The notes beneath the pieces are model-generated. The model was given only the letters and a program-made list of their open reading frames with translations. It did not search any database and had not been told where the DNA came from. Position numbers and translations under genes: made by a program. Below, one piece after another: positions 46,305-58,366 of a stretch of DNA of 64,000 nucleotides. Each line of letters starts with the position of its first letter. Position 1 is the first letter of the stretch. The DNA is from Gnetum montanum (lineage: Eukaryota; Streptophyta; Gnetopsida; Gnetales; Gnetaceae), in contig MNCI01018064.1 of assembly GCA_015680685.1 (NCBI GenBank), forward strand, positions 370,369-434,368. Direction: 5' to 3'.

Positions 46305-47580
46305 AAAAAGCAAGTTTTATTAATAGAAAAAAACATTGAATACAAATTCAACTTAGAGACATTTAAACTAGATATAGAAGGAAAAGGAAACTTAGTGAAA
46401 TGGGGATGTTACATAGGGGAACATATTTACAAACAATTGATCCCAAAGTGGAGGAAAATAGTCTAGAGATTTCTCATCCTTTGAGGATCAATTGAGAATA
46501 AGAGTAGATAAGAGCCATAGAAGATCGAATGGAGCAAAAAACCCCCAAAATCATGAAGAGAAACTCCTGTGAAGAAAATCGTGTTGATGAAGACTACTAG
46601 GATTCATGTAGCTACTTCAAGGCTACAACAGATGAAACAATTGATCACTGTCCAACTTGAGATTTGAAGTGTGAGATATAATTTGGAAGTGAACAAGGCA
46701 TAGGATCTACAATTTCTTTGTAATAGTTAGATGGTAAATGTTTGAATAATTAGGCCTCTCAAAAATTATAGTGCATCTATGCTTCCATATATAATAAAGA
46801 ATAGTGGGCCTAATAACCATTTAAAGAAATTCAAAGTTCATGGAAGTGGCAGACAAAAAGCCAAACATAATGTCATCTTGAGAAAGTTTTCACAAAAGGA
46901 CAACTTTATAAGCCCATCCCCACACATGTTGGGCAAAGGAGCAATGCCAAAAAACATGAAAAAAATCTTCACTTCCACCATAGAGGGGGCACTTAGAAGT
47001 ATGAATCCCAAGGTATTCAAGGTGTTTATTGATGGATAAGCCTTGATGAAGAAGACACCAAAGAAACTATTGAATTTTAGAAAGAGTCAAAAGGTTCCAA
47101 ATTTGATTGAAGAGGAAGATAAAGAATTACTTAGACTCTTGTTTTTGTTAAGATCTATTATAGTGTTGAATGATCATTGAGGAATCATGACACAATTGGA
47201 AGGGAACATGTAGCTTATAAGGTAGAAGTTTTGATCCATTAGTCCACTAGAGACCATGAAAAATACTTTGTACTAAAATATTCAATTGCAAGTATTCATG
47301 AATGAAATTATAAACTTAATCTAAGTAATGGTGCATCATTTTAAAAGCCCCATACAAATTTTCAAACACTTCCTAAGAAATTCATTAATTTTTGAAACAA
47401 AGAAAACTAAGGGAAATAGCTCCCATTTGATGCCAAGTAGTGGCTACCCTTGCATTTGTAGTCGCAATAGGAGTAAGTGACAAGGCTAACCACCAAGGGA
47501 AAAGCTTAGAAAGAAGAATAGGATTGAGCTTGATGTTAGTCTAATTTATATAATGGTGTAAAGCCTACCAAGACTTCCAA
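46305..47580 (-). mobile_element. L1-type LINE 3' fragment
   Basis: On the minus strand, SKCPLYGGSEDFFHVFWHCS followed by FAQHVWGWAYKVV (about 46895-47000) is the zinc-binding domain (zf-RVT type) that follows RT in plant L1 LINEs. The second Cys of CPLC is Tyr. The 3' end has an AATAAAAC-like A-rich tail near 46310-46335, abutting the truncated inverted LTR. The 5' part is cut by the LTR of G at 47584. Confidence 0.65.
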
Positions 47581-47583
47581 ATG

Positions 47584-47866
47584 TGATGAATGGCAAGTAG
47601 GCCCTATGCCCAACCATATGAATCACTAAGTATTCATGTGTGATTTGGTCAAATTATATGGACTTATAGCCTTCTAAGTACACTGGTCTCTAGAAAGTGA
47701 AACTAACTGTTGCAATCATTGTCTTTACAATTATACTTGTGAAATGCAAAGTTTTGGTTAAGTGCAACTAAGGCATAAATTTTTTTATCATTTTTAGGTT
47801 TTATGTTTTAGGTCACCTAAGAATAAAGAATAATGAATACAAGAATTTAATTGCTAATTTAATCTA
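47584..47866 (-). repeat. Left piece of the G 3' LTR
   Basis: Starts TGATGAATGGCAAG and aligns with the U5 end of the B LTR in reverse (GCCCAACCATATGAATCA and following). It runs into the assembly gap. The remainder of this LTR is at 57681-58107, separated by element F. Confidence 0.7.
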
Positions 47867-48076
47867 NNNNNNNNNNNNNNNNNNNNNNNNNNNNNNNNNN
47901 NNNNNNNNNNNNNNNNNNNNNNNNNNNNNNNNNNNNNNNNNNNNNNNNNNNNNNNNNNNNNNNNNNNNNNNNNNNNNNNNNNNNNNNNNNNNNNNNNNNN
48001 NNNNNNNNNNNNNNNNNNNNNNNNNNNNNNNNNNNNNNNNNNNNNNNNNNNNNNNNNNNNNNNNNNNNNNNNNNNN
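47867..48076. other. Assembly gap (210 Ns)
   Basis: Unknown sequence. It should contain the left end of the F 3' LTR (about 250 bp by comparison with 56960-57215) and F's left target duplication. The gap length is therefore probably only nominal. A further single N is at 48121. Confidence 0.95.
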
Positions 48077-48691
48077 AATAAATTAAGCTAGATTAAATAG
48101 CAATAAATTAAGCACATAAGNCTAAGTTCTAATTACCCTAGCGTCAATATCCATTACCACTTTCCATTTCACACCTTGAACCAATGCAATGCTGCTGGGA
48201 TTACCAAATGCTATTCGTTACTGGGATTACCAAGCGTAACGCACGTGCTCGAAGCAGTCGTACTGAATGCACTTAACTAGGAGTTAAGGGTTGAGAGAGA
48301 TTTAATTAACTAATAAAGCATTTAAAAATTTCACAATAATTAAAGTCCTATTTAGCTTAGTTCATGCACTACAAGGTTTATCCAAAATTTTTTCTTTATT
48401 TCCATACACAAAAGTGTGCTCAGGTACAATATTTTCTCGAATAACGATTCGTTCACTTTAGGACTCCTACTACGGGCACATGGAAATTATTCTAACTTTG
48501 GAATGGAAAAATAGCAAGAGTTTGGCTATGGTCTAGATCTATATGCAGAAACAAGGGAGAGTCGCCTCTTATTTATAGATTTGGCAGCACACTGCGATAT
48601 CACGTACGCAATATCTCAATGGAAGACACGATATCACGTATACGATATCACGTACGCGATGTTGTGGAAGATGCGATATCACATCCCATCA
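48077..48691 (-). repeat. 3' LTR of element F, left end in the gap
   Basis: Matches 57200-57680. U3 complement has GATATCACGTACGC and ACGATATCACGTATACGATA units (48595-48685), with a TATA complement TTATTTATAGAT at 48569-48580. Confidence 0.9.
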
Positions 48692-48703
48692 TACCCCCAT
48701 GAC
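48692..48703 (-). other. Polypurine tract of element F
   Basis: The minus strand reads GTCATGGGGGTA, abutting the LTR start TGATGGGATG. Confidence 0.8.
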
Positions 48704-50586
48704 TGAATAAAAACTCATCCTCAAGTTCCTTACAAAATATTAGGAAGGTATGGGATTATTGACTCGAATGGAACTAATGGTGAATGGGATGACATGTGAA
48801 CAGATCATCATTACAAAACATGACAAAACTGGTGTCCATGACAATAAGAGTGAACACTTTATACATTTGACATCAGGTCTTATTTGGCAGCTGAAAGAGA
48901 ATAAAGAAGAGAGAAGAGGTCTGCTACTACCAACACCAGGATTAAGCCTTTTGTTGTCCATTCATAAGTGCACCATCAATCTTGTTCCTTGCATAACTAC
49001 TTCAACACCGATTCATTCCAACTATTCCCTCTAGATCCAATCCATTATTGTATGATTACCATCTGCACACACAACACAGTCTTATATTAGTAAGGGTAAA
49101 TGAATCACAATGTAGTTGATACCTTGCTTTGGTGAAAGGTCCATTGGCTGAGTTGTGGTATGGCTAATTACGGATTTTGGAGATATAATATTGGTAACTA
49201 CTGAAGGTGTAGGGGTTAGGAGAAAATCGAAAAAATTACTAAGAGAAAATCTCTGGTAGTGATATAATGGAGAAAGAAGAGGAATAAGAAAGATGGAGAA
49301 AAAAAGACAACTGTAACATTGGTGAAATGGATGTCAAGATGGAAATGAATAAAATAGAGTTGATTGCAACAATGTTAAGGGAAAGAATTTAACTAGTGCA
49401 CCAAAAAGAAATGCCAATGGGTCCTCCCCAAAGCAGGCTCATGCCCTTAATGCCTTGACAAACCCACATTCAAAGAGTCCGTAGGCTCTGGGAATGTCAT
49501 TTGGAACAAGAGTTAAAGTCTTAACCACAAGAATTTACCACAAAGAAAACAATGCATCAACCAAAATATATACTAATGATACAACTGAAAATGAGGTGGA
49601 TAATGGAGAAAGAATGATGGAAAGAAGAGAATGAAATGGAGTCTCAAGAACAAGGTGGTGTATAGCCCCTTGCGTATTTCATGGTTAATGTGACTTAGCA
49701 GATCCCATTCCAAGTCTAGCCTTAACAAACCACATCTAGTGACTTTTCATTAATGCATTCAGCTAAACCATCCACTTGAAGTAACAAGAATTCTTCCACC
49801 AAAGAGTTACCAACATTCTGACGAAGCGAAAGAGGAGATAGGAAGTGAGGAAGGGCTTTAGTTAGAGGGAACATTTTTATTTTTGTTCCATAACCAGTGC
49901 TTGTATCCCGAATGATTATTTCATCTAAGGGGTGTGCTTTGAATTCTCACTATTTTTTTTTTGGTTTTTTTTATGTTTATACGTGAGAACCACACCATGC
50001 AAAGACTTTGTTATTTTTATTTTCTTAGCTTCTCAATAAGGTGGCAATGTCAAAATGGTAAGAAAACTCAAGAAGAAAACATCCAAGCAGTCAAGAGAAC
50101 GACCAACATAAATGCATCAAATCCCCTTGAAGTCATACCCTTTTCAATTCTTGAGTCCTTTATTTTGAGAAATGCCCAGTCATCGATTCGTTGATAGTTC
50201 TTATTATTTTGAAGAAAGGCACTATACTGTTCCAAGCCAAGAGAGACCATAGAAATTATGGATACATGGATGATGTGGACTCATTGCCTATTATATCAAA
50301 AGAACCATATCTTAGTATCAACATTATAACTTAAAGGTAAAAACCAAACATTAGCAATCAAGAGAATATAGTTCATACCATCTTTGAAGCACTTACTGCA
50401 TGACAAACTTAACAAAATGGATAAACACACACACTCACACAAATAAAAGAAAAGGTATAAACGATGTTGCAAAACAAAAACAAGAAAAGTTATAGAAATT
50501 TGTAAAACAAAAAGGTGTAAAACAAAAATGTGCAAAACAAAAAATGTGTAAAACAAAAACTTAAAAGAACTGAGGGCCTCAATTGA
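48704..50586 (-). other. Post-pol spacer of element F
   Basis: Non-coding. It has the T-rich tract (complement, 50400-50575, with repeats of TTTTACACATTTTTTG type), the block AATCCCCTTGAAGTCATACC (50119-50138), CACACCATGCAAAGAC (49992-50007) and GGGGTGTGCTTTGAATTCTC (49929-49948). These are the complements of the blocks in B. The rest (48704-49400) is not alignable to the extra ORF by eye. Confidence 0.65.
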
Positions 50587-51790
50587 TTAGCATAGGTGGC
50601 TATCACCCCCATGACTAAATTGAAAGGGAGAGATCTGAAATAATGAGCATGGTTGTCCACTATCAGAGGTGTAATTTGCACTGGTTGTTCTTAGTTCATG
50701 GAAGGGTTTGGTTTTTTGCACATTGACCAGCAATCTCCTATCAGGGCTTTCAGGCTTGTATATTGTCATGGCTCCTGAGGGAAAGGTTGTATGAACAATG
50801 TAGGATCCTTCCCACAATGTTTGAAATTTCATGTGTTTTGGTACATGCGTGGGGTTCCAATAAAGAACCTTGTCTCTTGGTTGGTACTTAACCTTTCAAA
50901 TTCTTAAGTCATGATGTTGCTTGTTATGTGCCTTGTGCAACTCATTTGACAATAGAGCAACCAATCTATTCTCGTCTAGCACATTTAGGGTTGCCAATCT
51001 TTGTTTTTGTGCTAGGTTGAGGTCAAGGTGGAGGTCACATGCCATGGATAGTGTACAGAGCTTAGTTTGTATTGGGATCTTTGGAAGTTTTCCGTATACT
51101 AACTCATAGGGAGAGTAGCCTGTAGGGAGTTTCCAAGTGGAGTGATATGCCTAGAGAGTGTTGTTCAGTTTCGTGCTCCAATATCGCCTAAATTTGCTAA
51201 CTGTTCTTGTTAATATTCTTGTAATCTCCTGATTAGTAACCTCGGCTTGGCCATTAGCTTGGGGATGATAAGGTGTGGTCAATTTATGTTCAACCCCTAA
51301 GCGTTGCATGAAATTTTGAAAGGTTACACCCATAAAGTGTGTTCCATTATCAGAGATGAGTGCACATGGCATACCAAACCTATTTACAATTTGTTGTTGT
51401 ACAAATCGTGTAGTCGTAGATGATGTGTAGTTTGTTACAGTAGCTACTTCAGCCCATTTTGTTAAATATTCAATAGCAACAATGATATTAACTTTTCTAT
51501 TGGACGTTGGTGTAATGGGCCCTATAAAATCTATTCCCCAAATGTCGAAGGGTTCCAAAGGTTGAATCCATTCTAGTAGTCATTCCACCATCATGTTGAC
51601 AATTCTCATAGGATTGGATAAACTTATGGGCATCTCGAAATAGTGTTGGCTAGTAATATCCTACAAGCAGGATCTGAATGGCCATTCATCTCCCTGCATA
51701 GTGGTCCCCACAGGGGCCCTCATGAGCATCTTGGAGAACTTTTAATTGATCCTCATTGGGCACACACCATCAAAGCAAGCCATCAGGATA
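50587..51790 (-). pseudogene. pol: Element F integrase, near-complete
   Basis: The core ORF 51151-51558 holds WGIDFIGPITPTS (first Asp), LISDNGTHF (second Asp) and GQAEVTNQEI (Glu), so the DDE triad is intact. The zinc-binding part (51600-51790) reads HEGPCGDHYAGR-like text with stops. The C-terminal domain 50587-50832 has KFQTLWEGSYIVHTTFPSGA and ends with SHGGDSHLC. Stops lie between these parts. Confidence 0.9.
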
Positions 51791-51794
51791 GAAT

Positions 51795-52400
51795 TTATAG
51801 AGTTGTCCATTGATTTCCATGAAGTTTGGTTTTGTGAAGAAACTGTTGCTTCTTCCTAAAATCCAACCCCTGTGGTGTTTTTTGGGAAAGGAGATAGGTG
51901 AGAATGCTACTATACCAATTCATGCTCATGGGTTGGTTATTCACTACACCGACAAAGAGGGTTTCATTAGGAAAATGATCAGATATGGCATATTCATCCT
52001 TTTTGTTGTCCCAGCGCAACCAAGATAAGTGATCTGCAACTACGTTCTTGGTGCCTTTTCGATCTACTATTGTTAGATCGAATTCCTGAAGGATTATCAA
52101 CCAACGTATAATACGAGGGCTAACCGTTGGCTTGTTCATGAGGAACCTAATTACACTATTATTTGTATGAATGTAGACTTTGTATCCTAACACATAGTGC
52201 CTAAATTTGTCTAGTGCAAACACTACAACCATTAGTTCCTTTTCTGTAGTTGTGTAGTTGAGTTGTGCACTAGCAATACTCTTACTCACATAGTGGATGT
52301 AATAAGGGCTTTTTTGTTCGTCTAACTATGTCAGTACGGCTCCTAGGGCATAATTAGATGCATCGGTCATTATATGGAATGGTCTAGACCAGTCAGGGGC
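51795..52400 (-). pseudogene. pol: Element F RNase H
   Basis: Open for 164 codons (51795-52289): SAQLNYTTTEKELMVVVFAL, FRHYVLGYKVYIHTNNS, then TIVDRKGTKNVVADHLSWLR. It corresponds to B exactly where copia H is inserted. The catalytic Glu of TEKEL is kept. In HTNNS the usual catalytic Asp (HTDHS) is Asn. Confidence 0.85.
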
Positions 52401-53640
52401 TTGTAGAATAGGGGTTTCCACAAGCCTTTATTTTGGAGTTTGGAATGCTCGTTCACATTCCCTGGTCCATTCGAATGGTGCATCCTTTTTTGTTAACTCT
52501 ACCAACGGTTTGGCAATCTTGAAGAAGTTCTCGATGAATCTCCTATAGTAGCCAATATGTCCAAGGAATGACCTAATATCTTTGACAGTTTTTGGTTGTT
52601 GGGTGGTTCCTTGGATGACCTTAACTTTTTCCAGGTCTACCTCTATTCCTGAATATGAAATCTTATGCCCCAGTACTACACCCTCTTGAACCATTAAATG
52701 GCTTTTCTACCAGTTGAGCTTTAGGTTGGTTTCCACACATCATTTTAGCTCTTGCTCTAATCAGTCCAGGGCTTGATGAAAGCTTGTCCCATATGTGGAG
52801 AAGTCATCCATAAAGGCTTCTACTTTGTTTCCTATCTACTATTGGAATATGCTTAGAACTAAATGTTGAAACATGGCAGGAGCATTGCACAAGCCAAATG
52901 GCATTTTTTTATATGCAAACATTCCCCAAGGACTGGTGAACATTTTTTTTGCTTGGTCTTCTGGAGCGATCTATATTTGGTTATACCCATTGTAACCATC
53001 CAAAAAACTGTAGTAGAGATGCCCCACTATGGTGTCTAAGACTTGGTCAACAAATGGTAATGGAAAGTGATCCTTGAATGTTGCCATGTTCAGTAGCCTA
53101 AAATCTATACACATCCTCCATTTACCTCCTTTTCTAGGCATGATGACTAGAGGACTAACCCATTTGCTATCTGCAATGGGGTATATGAACCCAACCTTAA
53201 GAAGTTGCTCTATCTCTTCTTTTACTATCTATTTCAATTTCAGGTTCAAACGCCTCTGTAGTTGTTTTCAAGGCTTCATGGAGGGGTCCATGTAAATCCT
53301 ATGCTGGCATATCCTAGGATCTATTCTGGTTAATTCAGGGTATGACCAGGCAAAGGTTATTGACCATTTATTTATCACCTTCAGCAATCTCTCTTTTTTC
53401 TTAGGAACAAGGTTCGCGTTGATGATTACCAATTTTCCATTTTCAAGGATCATGTATTCCAAACCGGTGGGCAATGGTTTTATATATAGGGGCTCTTGTC
53501 TAAATTCCTCAGGAATCTCCAGCTTCCCCAAATTAATGTTTTCAAAGTTAAGGGCTAGAAGTCGGCAACGAACTTTCTCTAGTGCATCTATGCTTTTAAT
53601 GTAAGCACTAGTTATCCCCTCAATTAGTTCCATGCATGTT
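52401..53640 (-). pseudogene. pol: Element F reverse transcriptase, broken
   Basis: Two open pieces (53268-53633; 52428-52694) are joined by a region with a few stops. Text includes SITFAWSYPELTRIDPRICQ, VSPLVIMPRKGGKWRMCIDF, MPFGLCNAP, the catalytic FMDDFSTYG (MDD at 52803-52811) and [14 protein letters not shown]. All RT signature blocks are visible. Confidence 0.9.
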
Positions 53641-53659
53641 ATCGAGTTGCTCGTGATTA

Positions 53660-54645
53660 GCCATCAACCACTGGGTGTCTTCTGTGGCTGCTGCATACAG
53701 GCACTTTTGTATATCGATTTCTTGTGCACATCGATTGCATGCAGGTAATGTTAAAATTCACATAACCCATGATTTTTGCACACAATGGCACCCTGTGTCA
53801 CTGTATGCGATGCATGGAACTTTCTTCTTCTCGATCTTTTTGAAAGTATTTTTCTTGGATATTTCTAGGGAAAGATCACAGATGCCTAGGCGTGCATCTA
53901 TCGTACTTAGCCATGCTCTTCCCATTATTATTGGAAAGTTTCCCTTGCTGTTAGTTACTTATATCACTAGGAAATCCATTAGATACGACCACCCACAAAT
54001 AGTGGTAATGATGTCCTCCACTAGTTCCAAGGGGATAGTGATGGACTAGTTAGCCAGCTCAAGTTGAATGTTACTCTTCCTTAATAGAGGTAGGTTCCAG
54101 GCTTTGTACATCTCTTGTGATATTAGGTTGACTCTAAGACCTGAGTCCAGAAGAGCTTTACAAGGTTCATTCCCAGCAACTTAGAGATAAATTAGGGGAC
54201 TTCCAGGTTCAGAGAATTTCTTGGGAAGGTGGCCCACCTTAATCCAATCCACGATGGTATGAGTTAACATAACCGTGTCCATTGAACTTGATTTTTGGAT
54301 TGAATAAGGTCCTGAAACTTTATTTGGTACGAAGGTGTTTAGATGTTCAACTGCTTGTGAGGGTGAGGGCTTAGTTGGAGTGTTGGTTCTGAAGAAAGGT
54401 ATTTTTGGCATAAGATTGTCAGAACCAACTGAGAATTGGGGATTTGAAATCCTTGTGATGTTGGGTTGTTTTGGTTGAGTGGGAGATACTCTTTGCATTG
54501 TTGGAGCGGTTGGTGGTGGAGCTACCGACATAAGAGTGGTGGATGGATTTGGAGGATGGTATGTATGTGGTGTGTCTCCCATAGGAGAAGGGGTCCTAAA
54601 ATACTCCCAAACTTGGTAGTGATGTTGTGGAGTTACGTGACCCAT
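53660..54645 (-). pseudogene. pro: Element F protease region
   Basis: Open from 54645 to 54181 over a Pro/Thr-rich linker. It then reads CKALLDSGLRVNLISQEMYK; the active site Asp-Ser-Gly is at about 54139-54147. Followed by FPIIMGRAWLSTIDARLGIC. Stops at 54180 and further on. Confidence 0.8.
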
Positions 54646-54869
54646 AGAGTCACTTGGAGAAATTGGCTGCTACACGTAATAGCCATACAGGTCTAGTTGC
54701 CGGTAAGGGTATTGTTGTCTAGGCGATGGCATCCCCCATGACTATGGGTATTGCCACTACTGGTGTTGCTCGATGGGTTGTGGTAGAGTTCCACTTGGAT
54801 AATATGTTAATGGTTGGTGGAACTACCTTGGGTTACCTTGGGGATAAGGTAACTGACGGGGTGCTTGCC

Positions 54870-56814
54870 ATTTGTTAAGTCTTGGGTTGAGTGCATACAC
54901 CTCAGACTCTTGTAGATGTGAGATTATTGGGCAACATCCCTTAGGATGGTCATATTATCAGATCTCACATCCACCATCATTGTCTATATCAGAGTCCACA
55001 ACCTCATCGGTGATAGTCATTTTTCCCTTACCCTTGTTATGTGCATGGTCTGAATCTCTCCTCTTTTTCTTATCATGGTCACTAATTTGCTCCTTAGACT
55101 CCTCTACAATTTTCAAAATAGTTTCAAATCTACTATCTAAGGATTCCAACATTTGATCTACCTTAGCCAACACTTTGGTTGTTAACTTTTTATGCGGCAA
55201 GGTTTTTCTATTCACCAACTCTTTGAGTGGTGACTCATCCTCTTCCTCATAGAATATTACTCCCCCCTTTTGGAGGGAAGGATCGTGGTTATACTCTTCC
55301 GTGCTTTTTCTTTTCTGTAGCTCTCCTTCTTCCTTAGCTACTTGCTCCAACAATCTATGAACATAATGGAACCTAAGTTTAGATAATCTCCCTTGGGCAT
55401 ATGTCCCAAGGGTTCTCCTGGTTTCATGTCTTAGCCCATCTACAAGATGGCATAGTTGATCCCGTTGTGTGTAACCATGGCCTGGGCAATGATGTAGCAA
55501 TGCATAATATCGATCCATGGTAGCATCCAAGGGTTCGTGATTACCTTTCTTCCATCCTTGGATCTGCTTACGCAAGTTGGAAACTCTAGAGTACATTTGG
55601 TATTTATCATTAAACAATTCTAGCATCGTACTCCATCGTCTAATGGATTCTGGTTCTAAGGACCAGTACCAGCTGTCTGCTTCCTTTATGAGTGTCCTTG
55701 GGAACAAATTTAACTTTTGCCACTCATTTTCAATATTCTTCAAGGAACAAGCATCATGGAATGCCTGTAAGTGGTTTTGTGGATTAGCATTGTATCCTCC
55801 CTCAAATCATGGGATATTATTCATATCTAGTCTCTTGATCCAGCTATCTTTTTGGTGCCTTGTAGGTATTCTAATAGCCTCCATAATATCTAACATACTT
55901 CGAGTGGCAAGTAGGGGTTCATCATTGTCATTTCTCTCATGGCATCTATGATGCCTACATGGTTCCCTAATTTCCCTTCTTCCATGCCTAAATTCCCTAG
56001 AATTCCCTCGTCCTCGCTCTCGACTCTCTCGTCAAGGTCTCTCATTTTTCTTATCCTTACCCTTATCCTCATGGTTGGGCTCTTTGTGATTGCATCCTGA
56101 TGTGGAAGGAGAGGGTGAGTGATGGGATGAAGGGGAAGAGGAAGGAGAACCATTTCCATGACAATGTTTCCTACCTTCTCTTCGGTGGCTACAGCCCTGA
56201 TTATGATGATGATCAGACTGCCCATCCTTATCATTTGTTTGTGTTCCCTCATTGAACACTTGGTATTTGTGGGAATCAGAACCAGGGTTGTATATCGTGG
56301 AGCAAAGGTTCTAATACACCACCTCCTCACTATTATTAGGAGGGGGAACATCATTTTGTGGAGAACCTATTGAGATAGGTTCACCACCCTTAATTTCTCT
56401 TATGATAGGCAAAGCATTGCGGGGTTCTTTGCCCTTCAACAATGTGTGATGACTCTCCTGCCACGAGTCCCTTAGACATTGCGCTGTTGTGGGATGGTAA
56501 TCCCTTGTGTCAAAATCACATGTAACGTATTCAACATATAGTTCCATCATGCCTATCTGTGCAAGAGCACAAAGGAGCATGTTAGGGACTACCTAATCTG
56601 GGGGTAACACTATGTTACCTTGCAGGTCTCTCCAGTACAGTTGTTCATCCTGATGAAGGATAAAAGTAAAATCAAGTATATACTCATCATGATGAGTATA
56701 TACCACCTAATACTGTTGAGGAACTGGTAGTTCTTAGTTATGTATGTTGTGCCGCTGACTATGTCTTGTGTGATACCTAGGTGGTGAAGTGCTTTTATGA
56801 GAAGAAGAAGACAT
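54870..56814 (-). pseudogene. gag: Element F gag, broken
   Basis: Starts MSSSSHKSTSPPRYH at 56814-56812, the same as B. The N-terminal domain includes YTHHDEYILDFTFILHQDEQ and ALAQIGMMELYVEYV. A Ser/His-rich linker follows (56032-56259, GSPSSSPSSHHSPSPSTSG). The capsid is open for 261 codons (54958-55743): WQKLNLFPRTLIKEADSWYW, RVSNLRKQIQGWK and GHGYTQRDQLCHLVDGL. The Cys motif reads CEI, two stops, then YDHPKGCCP (54905-54960). Confidence 0.85.
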
Positions 56815-56940
56815 TGTTATCTTGTCGGTGTGCTATTGACCGTTATTTAAATTTTCTTCTAATTAACCCTAAGGGTTTGTTTAATCTTCCTAACAATGTG
56901 GATGATTTCCTATGTTCTACTTAGTGTACAAACAACTTAG

Positions 56941-56958
56941 TCCCCGACAACGGTGCTA
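56941..56958 (-). other. Primer-binding site of element F (tRNA-Asp)
   Basis: The minus strand reads TAGCACCGTTGTCGGGGA. This is the least mutated of the tRNA-Asp sites here, with only three or so transitions from TGGCGCCGTTGCCGGGGA. Confidence 0.85.
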
Positions 56959-56959
56959 A

Positions 56960-57680
56960 TGATGAGTGGTGAGGTACCCCTACACTCAACCATACGAATA
57001 CGAGCGTTACATGCATGATCCGGTCAAACTCCATAGACTAAGTGCCTACACACCTTATGGAACACCTAAGGTTAATCATTCGTTGTCTTCCCAGACTTAC
57101 TTGTATTTGTCATGGTTGTATGATTAAGTAATTTTAAGGTATATGATTTTTATATCTTTTATGTTTTATCACCTATGCTAATGAGGGAAAGGATGAAGAG
57201 ACTAAGTAACTAAGTTCTAATTACCCTAACATCAGTATCCATTCCCACTTTCCGTTTCACACCCTAAACCAATGCAACGCTGCTGGGATTGCTAAACGCT
57301 ATTCGTTATTGGGATTACCAAGCGTAACGCACATGCTTGAAGCAGTCGTACTGAATGCACTTAACTAGTAGTTAAGGGTTGAGAGAGATTTAATTAACTA
57401 ATAAAGCATTTAAACATTTCACAATAATTAAAGTCCTATTTAGCTTAGTCCATGCACTGCAAGGTTTATCCAAAATTTCATCTTTATTTTCATGGAAAAA
57501 TGGCAATATTTTGGCTACGTTCTAGATCTAGATGCCGAAACAAGGGAGATTTGCCTCTTATTTATAGATTTGACGGTGCACTGCGATATTGTGTACGCGA
57601 TATCGTAGGGGAAGACACGATATCGCGTATACGATATCATGTATGCGATATCGTGGCCCATGCAATATCGTGTCCCATCA
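56960..57680 (-). repeat. 5' LTR of element F
   Basis: 721 bp. The complement of U3 (57588-57680) contains six near-palindromes such as CGCGATATCG, ACGATATCGCGTATACGATA and GCAATATCGTG, upstream of the TATA complement TTATTTATAGAT (57557-57568). The right flank TTTAT (57681-57685) is the expected target duplication; the left one is in the gap. Confidence 0.92.
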
Positions 57681-58107
57681 TTTATCTTAATTTATTTCAT
57701 AACTAATTATTTAATTACTTAAATAATTAAAGGAAATTGCATAAAACTTTAAATTCATAAATAAATAATTAACCTATTTCGAAGTGTTGCAAGGTTTATT
57801 AGAAAGCTCAACTTTATTGTCACACACACTACCATGCGCAAGTACAACAATGCTTGAATAAAGATTCATACACTCTTTGAATCCTACTATAGGCACTTAG
57901 AAAAATATTCTAACTTTTGAATGACAAAAATGCAAGAGCTTTGCTACAACTATAACAAAGATGTCATAAACATGGAGGGTGAGCAAGTATTTAAGGGCAA
58001 AAATAGACATTGGATCAATGGGGCCACGTCAACACATAAAATTCCATGTTGATGCAATCACATCGATGGGGCCACATCAACGTAACCCAAGAAAATACAA
58101 CTCATCA
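57681..58107 (-). repeat. Right piece of the G 3' LTR
   Basis: Contains the G promoter: GGCCCCATCGATG units in complement (58060-58085, 58018-58032) and a TATA-like TTAAATACTTG on the minus strand (about 57985-57995). It ends at the LTR start, TGATGAGTTGT on the minus strand. It aligns with the B LTR better than with F. Confidence 0.85.
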
Positions 58108-58120
58108 TACCCCCATGACT
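58108..58120 (-). other. Polypurine tract of element G
   Basis: The minus strand reads AGTCATGGGGGTA immediately before the LTR start. Confidence 0.8.
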
Positions 58121-58366
58121 AAATGAAAACTTGTCCCCAAGTGAACAAAAGGAGAAACAAGCTTTCCACAAAATTTTGGGAAGATATGGGATTATTGACT
58201 AACTACTGACACACACAAACACAACACACTCATGAAAAAACACTAAGTGCCCAAGTGTATGGATTTACAGTAATTACAAAATTTTGGTGTTCAAGAAAAA
58301 AAATTAAATACCAAGACAAAAATGAAAAACATAATTCCTCTAATGTCATGAAGATAAGGAAGAAGT

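Larger units (their letters stand above)
48077..57680 (-). mobile_element. Element F: Ty3-type retrotransposon with full gag-pol, decayed
   Basis: 5' LTR 56960-57680, primer site 56941-56958, gag 54870-56814, protease, RT, RNase H, integrase to 50587, spacer 48704-50586, purine tract 48692-48703, 3' LTR from the gap to 48691. It is inserted in the 3' LTR of G. It lacks a recognisable extra ORF, unlike B and G. The 5' LTR lacks about 115 bp present in the 3' LTR (around 48390-48510). Fewer stops than in B suggest it is younger. Confidence 0.9.

Noticed and set aside
55577-55951. Plus-strand open frames over 53,000-56,400
   Set aside because: These are shadows of the minus-strand gag and protease of element F, which has recognisable family motifs.
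57588-57680. CRISPR-like array
   Set aside because: Short palindromic units without regular spacers, inside an LTR promoter, in a plant genome.
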